In this document: piece after piece, positions 61,122 through 64,000 of the stretch
Layout of the letters: every line of letters starts with the position of its first letter
Numbering within the stretch: position 1 is the stretch's first letter
Assembly (NCBI GenBank): GCA_964442285.1
Contig: CAYTZH010000018.1
Span: 1 to 64,000 of the forward strand
Source: CAYTZH01 sp964442285
Lineage (GTDB): Bacteria > Myxococcota_A > UBA9160 > JAFDET01
Length of the DNA stretch: 64,000 bases
Reading direction: 5' to 3'
Notes under the pieces: model-generated
The model's database searches: none
What the model was told of the DNA's origin: nothing
What the model saw: the letters and a program-made list of their open reading frames with translations, nothing else
Translations under genes and position numbers: made by a program

Positions 61122-63386
61122 ATGTCCGAGATCGAGACCACCGCAGCCCTGGTGGGAGGCGTCTACGATCGCCTCCAGCGCAACGTCGAGGTCGTCCGCG
61201 AGCGCCTGGGCCGGTCGCTCACCTACGCCGAGAAGGTCCTGCTGGGGCACCTGGCGGATCCCCGGGGCCAGGAGCTCGCGCCCGGCAAGGCCTACATCGA
61301 GCTGCGCCCGGACCGGGTGGCCATGCAGGACGCCACCGCCCAGATGGCCCTGCTGCAGTTCATGAGCTCCGGCAAGGACGAGACCGCCGTCCCCACCACG
61401 GTGCACTGCGACCACCTGATCCAGGCCCACAAGGGCGCGGCCGACGACATGGAGACCGCCCGGGTCACGAACCAGGAGGTGTACGACTTCCTGCGCAGCG
61501 CCTCGGCGCGCTACGGCATCGGCTTCTGGGGGCCCGGCGCCGGGATCATCCATCAGGTGGTGCTCGAGCAGTACGCCTTCCCCGGCGGCATGATGATCGG
61601 GACCGACTCCCATACTCCGAACGCGGGCGGGCTCGGGATGTTCGCCTGTGGCGTCGGCGGCGCCGACGCGGTGGACGTCATGGCCGGCTTCCCGTGGGAG
61701 GTGCTCCAGCCCCAGCTGGTCGGGGTGCGCCTGACGGGCTCGCTCTCGGGCTGGGCCGCCCCCAAGGACGTGATCCTCTGGGTCTGCGCCCAGCTCACGG
61801 TGAAGGGCGGCACGAACCGGGTGGTGGAGTACTTCGGCCCGGGCACCGCCTCCATCAGCGCCACCGGCAAGGGCACCATCACCAACATGGGCGCGGAGCT
61901 CGGCGCCACCACATCCATCTTCCCCTACGACGAGCGCATGGCCACCTACCTGAAGGCGACCGGTCGCGAGGCCCTCGCGGATCTGGCCAATCGTCACGCG
62001 GAGCTGCTGCGCGCCGACGCCGAGGTGGAGGCGGATCCCGAACGCTTCTACGACGAGGTGCTGGAGCTCGACCTCTCGACCCTCGAGCCCCACGTGGTGG
62101 GCCCCCACACGCCCGACCGGGCGCGGCCCACCTCGCGTCTGGCCGCCGAGGTGGCTGCCGAGGGCTGGCCCGCGAAGCTCTCGTCGGCGCTGATCGGAAG
62201 CTGCACCAACTCCTCGTACGAGGACCTCTCCCGGGCCGCCGACGTGGCGCGCCAGGCCGCCGCCCGGGGCGTGCGCAGCCAGGTGCCGCTCTGGTGCACG
62301 CCGGGCTCCGAGCAGATCCACCAGACCATCCGCCGCGACGGCCAGCTCGAGGATCTGGAGTCGATCGGCGCCCTGGTCCTGGCCAACGCCTGCGGGCCGT
62401 GCATCGGGCAGTGGAAGCGCGACGACGTGGCCGACGGCGAGGCCAACGCGATCATCAACTCCTTCAACCGCAACTTCCCGCGCCGCAACGACGGCAACCG
62501 CGCCACCCTCTCCTTCATCGCCAGCCCCGAAGTGGTGGTAGCCTACGCCCTGGCGGGTCGGCTCGACGTCGACCCCACCGGCGAGGCGCTCCCCGAGGCG
62601 GGCGGCCTGCGCCTGCGCCCGCCGGCGCCGGCGCCGGAGATCCCCGCCCAGGGCTTCGTGGCGAGCCGCGAGGGCTACGCGGACCCGCCGGCCGCGCGGG
62701 AGGGCATCGCGGTGGAGGTGGATCCGGAGAGCCAGCGCATCCAGCTCCTCGAGCCCTTCCGGCCCTGGGGCGACGTGGCGTCGCTCGAGGGGCTGCCGCT
62801 CCTGATCAAGACCAGGGGCAAGTGCACCACGGACCACATCTCGCCGGCGGGTCCCTGGCTGCGCTTCCGAGGCCACCTGGACAAGATCAGCGACAACATG
62901 TTCGTCGGCGCCGTGAACGCGTTCACCGAGAAGACGGGCGAGAGCCTCGACCTCCTGCGCGGGGAGCGGGGACCCACCGCGCAGGTGGCCCGCCACTACA
63001 AGGCCGAGAATCTGCACTGGGTGGTGGTGGGCGACGACAACTACGGCGAGGGGTCGAGCCGCGAGCACGCGGCCATGTCGCCGCGGTTCCTGGGGGCCGC
63101 GGCGGTCGTCGTGCGGAGCTTCGCCCGCATCCACGAGACGAACCTGAAGAAGCAGGGCGTGCTGCCCCTCGTGTTCGAGGACCCGGCCAGCTACGAGAAG
63201 GTGCAGGAGACGGACCGGGTCAGCCTGCTGGGCCTCGACGCCCTGGCGCCGGGAAGCGTCGTGGAGGTGGTCTTCCGCCACGAAGACGGCAGCGAGGACC
63301 GCTGCCGCGCGCGTCACAGCCTGAACGCCGACCAGGTGGCCTGGTTCCGGGCCGGCTCGGCGCTGAACGTGCTGCGGAACGCCTAG
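61122..63386 (+). CDS. acnA: Aconitate hydratase, mitochondrial-type
   Basis: Aconitase interconverts citrate and isocitrate in the TCA cycle. The 754-residue protein is the length of eukaryotic mitochondrial aconitase rather than AcnA (about 890) or AcnB. Cluster ligands are in IGSCTNSSYEDL and VLANACGPCIGQWKRD, and the active-site SREHAAMSPRFLGAAAV block and KCTTDHISPAGPWLRFRGHL are intact. The ATG at 61122 follows GGAGAG. It probably shares a transcript with the M20 gene. The SUF operon at the other end of the window supplies its kind of cluster. Confidence 0.95.
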   Translation: MSEIETTAALVGGVYDRLQRNVEVVRERLGRSLTYAEKVLLGHLADPRGQELAPGKAYIELRPDRVAMQDATAQMALLQFMSSGKDETAVPTTVHCDHLIQAHKGAADDMETARVTNQEVYDFLRSASARYGIGFWGPGAGIIHQVVLEQYAFPGGMMIGTDSHTPNAGGLGMFACGVGGADAVDVMAGFPWEVLQPQLVGVRLTGSLSGWAAPKDVILWVCAQLTVKGGTNRVVEYFGPGTASISATGKGTITNMGAELGATTSIFPYDERMATYLKATGREALADLANRHAELLRADAEVEADPERFYDEVLELDLSTLEPHVVGPHTPDRARPTSRLAAEVAAEGWPAKLSSALIGSCTNSSYEDLSRAADVARQAAARGVRSQVPLWCTPGSEQIHQTIRRDGQLEDLESIGALVLANACGPCIGQWKRDDVADGEANAIINSFNRNFPRRNDGNRATLSFIASPEVVVAYALAGRLDVDPTGEALPEAGGLRLRPPAPAPEIPAQGFVASREGYADPPAAREGIAVEVDPESQRIQLLEPFRPWGDVASLEGLPLLIKTRGKCTTDHISPAGPWLRFRGHLDKISDNMFVGAVNAFTEKTGESLDLLRGERGPTAQVARHYKAENLHWVVVGDDNYGEGSSREHAAMSPRFLGAAAVVVRSFARIHETNLKKQGVLPLVFEDPASYEKVQETDRVSLLGLDALAPGSVVEVVFRHEDGSEDRCRARHSLNADQVAWFRAGSALNVLRNA

Positions 63387-63400
63387 GCGGACCGCTGGCG

Positions 63401-64000
63401 CTAGCGGGTCTCGGAGTCGGGCGCGGCGCCCGGCGGCCTCGGCGCGTCGAAGCCGAACGTGCGGCGCAGCCAGGCCCGGCCGCGCGGGTGCGCGAAGGGC
63501 AGGGCGCAGACGCCGGCCAGGAGCAGCGAAGCCAGCAGCAGGGCGCGGCCGTCCGCCGCCACCAGGCTGCTCCCGAAGACCGTGTAGACACCGGAGCGGA
63601 TCAGCCCGCCGAGGGCCAGGACGAGCCAGAAGACCGGCAGCGTCATGGCGGTGAGCCCCGCGCCGGCGTGAAAGGCGGTGATCGGTCCGACGGGGTAGGC
63701 CGTACCGAGGAACAGGGCCGTCACGCCCGCCCGGCTCGAGCCGGCCTCGAAGACCCGGTGCAGGGTCGGCGGCACGCTCGCCAGCACCACCTCCCGCCCC
63801 GCGTAGCGCGCCAGGCAGAACGCCAGGGTGCCCGAGACCAGGATGCCGAGGGCGCCGTAGAGGGCGCCGGCGAGCGCCCCGAAGCAGAGCCCCGCGGCCA
63901 CCAGCAGGATCTGGGAGGGAACCAGGAGCACCGGGCGGAGCCCCACGATGGCGACGAAGGCCAGCGGTCCCCAGAGCCCGTAGCCCCGCACCAGCTCCCG
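63401..64000 (-). CDS. VTT-domain (TVP38/TMEM64, DedA-like) membrane protein, 5' end off window
   Basis: About 200 visible residues of a polytopic membrane protein with VTT features: LRPVLLVPSQILLVAAGLCF, YGALGILVSGTLAFCLARYA, and LGTAYPVGPITAFHAGAGL, then helices to a short basic C-terminus (RTFGFDAPRPPGA). The family includes putative scramblases and DedA-like transporters. The frame is open to the right edge and the first helix of the family is absent, so the start lies outside; a GTG at 63991 is possible but would lack that helix. Convergent with aconitase, 14 bp apart. Confidence 0.85.
   Translation of the reverse strand, partial: RELVRGYGLWGPLAFVAIVGLRPVLLVPSQILLVAAGLCFGALAGALYGALGILVSGTLAFCLARYAGREVVLASVPPTLHRVFEAGSSRAGVTALFLGTAYPVGPITAFHAGAGLTAMTLPVFWLVLALGGLIRSGVYTVFGSSLVAADGRALLLASLLLAGVCALPFAHPRGRAWLRRTFGFDAPRPPGAAPDSETR

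Noticed and set aside
63390..63410. Terminator hairpin between aconitase and the VTT gene (CCGCT...AGCGG).
   Set aside because: The stem is only 5 bp with a bulge beyond it, and there is no T-run; too weak to list as a feature.

Overview
The window is one 64 kb stretch of very GC-rich, densely packed chromosomal DNA. I see no rRNA, tRNA, CRISPR array, insertion sequence or phage gene. The gene content suggests a free-living aerobic Gram-negative bacterium from a deltaproteobacterial-type lineage (Myxococcota, Binatota or a relative). The signs are an MlaA/MlaC-type lipid system with an HpnN-type RND exporter, PEP-CTERM sorted proteins, an F420/LLM-type oxidoreductase, a DUF6178 protein, a mitochondrial-type aconitase, and a small histone-fold protein of a kind known from Bdellovibrio and myxobacteria. 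The lineage is an inference. A 100-N gap at 26323-26422 shows this is a draft scaffold, probably metagenomic. GTG and TTG starts are common, and 4-nt ATGA/GTGA stop-start overlaps join many neighbours.

Layout. 1-3.9 kb: an rrf2-sufB-sufC-sufD Fe-S assembly operon (sufD runs off the left edge) with two GAC-N7-GTC operator-like sites before the regulator. 4-5.5 kb: a B12-binding radical SAM protein (HpnP-like). 5.6-9.3 kb: a compact operon of a class III aminotransferase, a LuxE-like acyl-protein synthetase and a LuxC-like acyl reductase, with no luciferase. 9.3-11.1 kb: CDF cation exporter, folK and a thiamine-binding-type small protein. 11.1-24.1 kb: a cell-surface region with a pseudo-histidine kinase, two GT-C-type glycosyltransferases and a related membrane protein, an SGNH hydrolase, a beta-propeller lipoprotein, a secreted amidohydrolase, and two tandem arylsulfotransferase-like paralogues whose ends look gene-converted.

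24.2-29.1 kb: PadR regulator, APS reductase (cysH), a Tat-exported flavin-barrel-like protein, a membrane-anchored protein interrupted by the assembly gap, an FAH-family hydrolase and a small secreted protein. 29.3-35.2 kb: a large orphan sensor kinase, an LLM oxidoreductase, bioA and a DUF3179 protein. 35.2-44.4 kb: panE, an M28/PDZ lipoprotein peptidase, a FAD oxidoreductase, SRPBCC, amidase, alpha/beta hydrolase, the histone-fold gene and a CocE hydrolase. 44.4-50.8 kb: inositol-phosphate synthase, DUF6178, a membrane-anchored propeller-like protein, NUDIX, a GcvR-like ACT protein, a small Cys-rich protein and a DUF815 ATPase.

50.9-53.8 kb: two PEP-CTERM proteins, the first behind a convincing sigma-54 promoter, and an M19 dipeptidase. 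53.8-58.8 kb: mlaA, mlaC/hpnM and hpnN, which together should move lipids (possibly hopanoids) between the membranes. 58.8-64 kb: alpha/beta hydrolase, M20 peptidase, aconitase and a VTT-domain membrane protein cut by the right edge. Intergenic regions carry four unrelated short tandem arrays (15-21 bp units). The most interesting items are the histone-fold protein, the amine-forming LuxE/LuxC/aminotransferase operon, the sigma-54 promoter with nested repeats ahead of the PEP-CTERM gene, the pseudo-histidine kinase, and the evidence that the N gap is a false gap.
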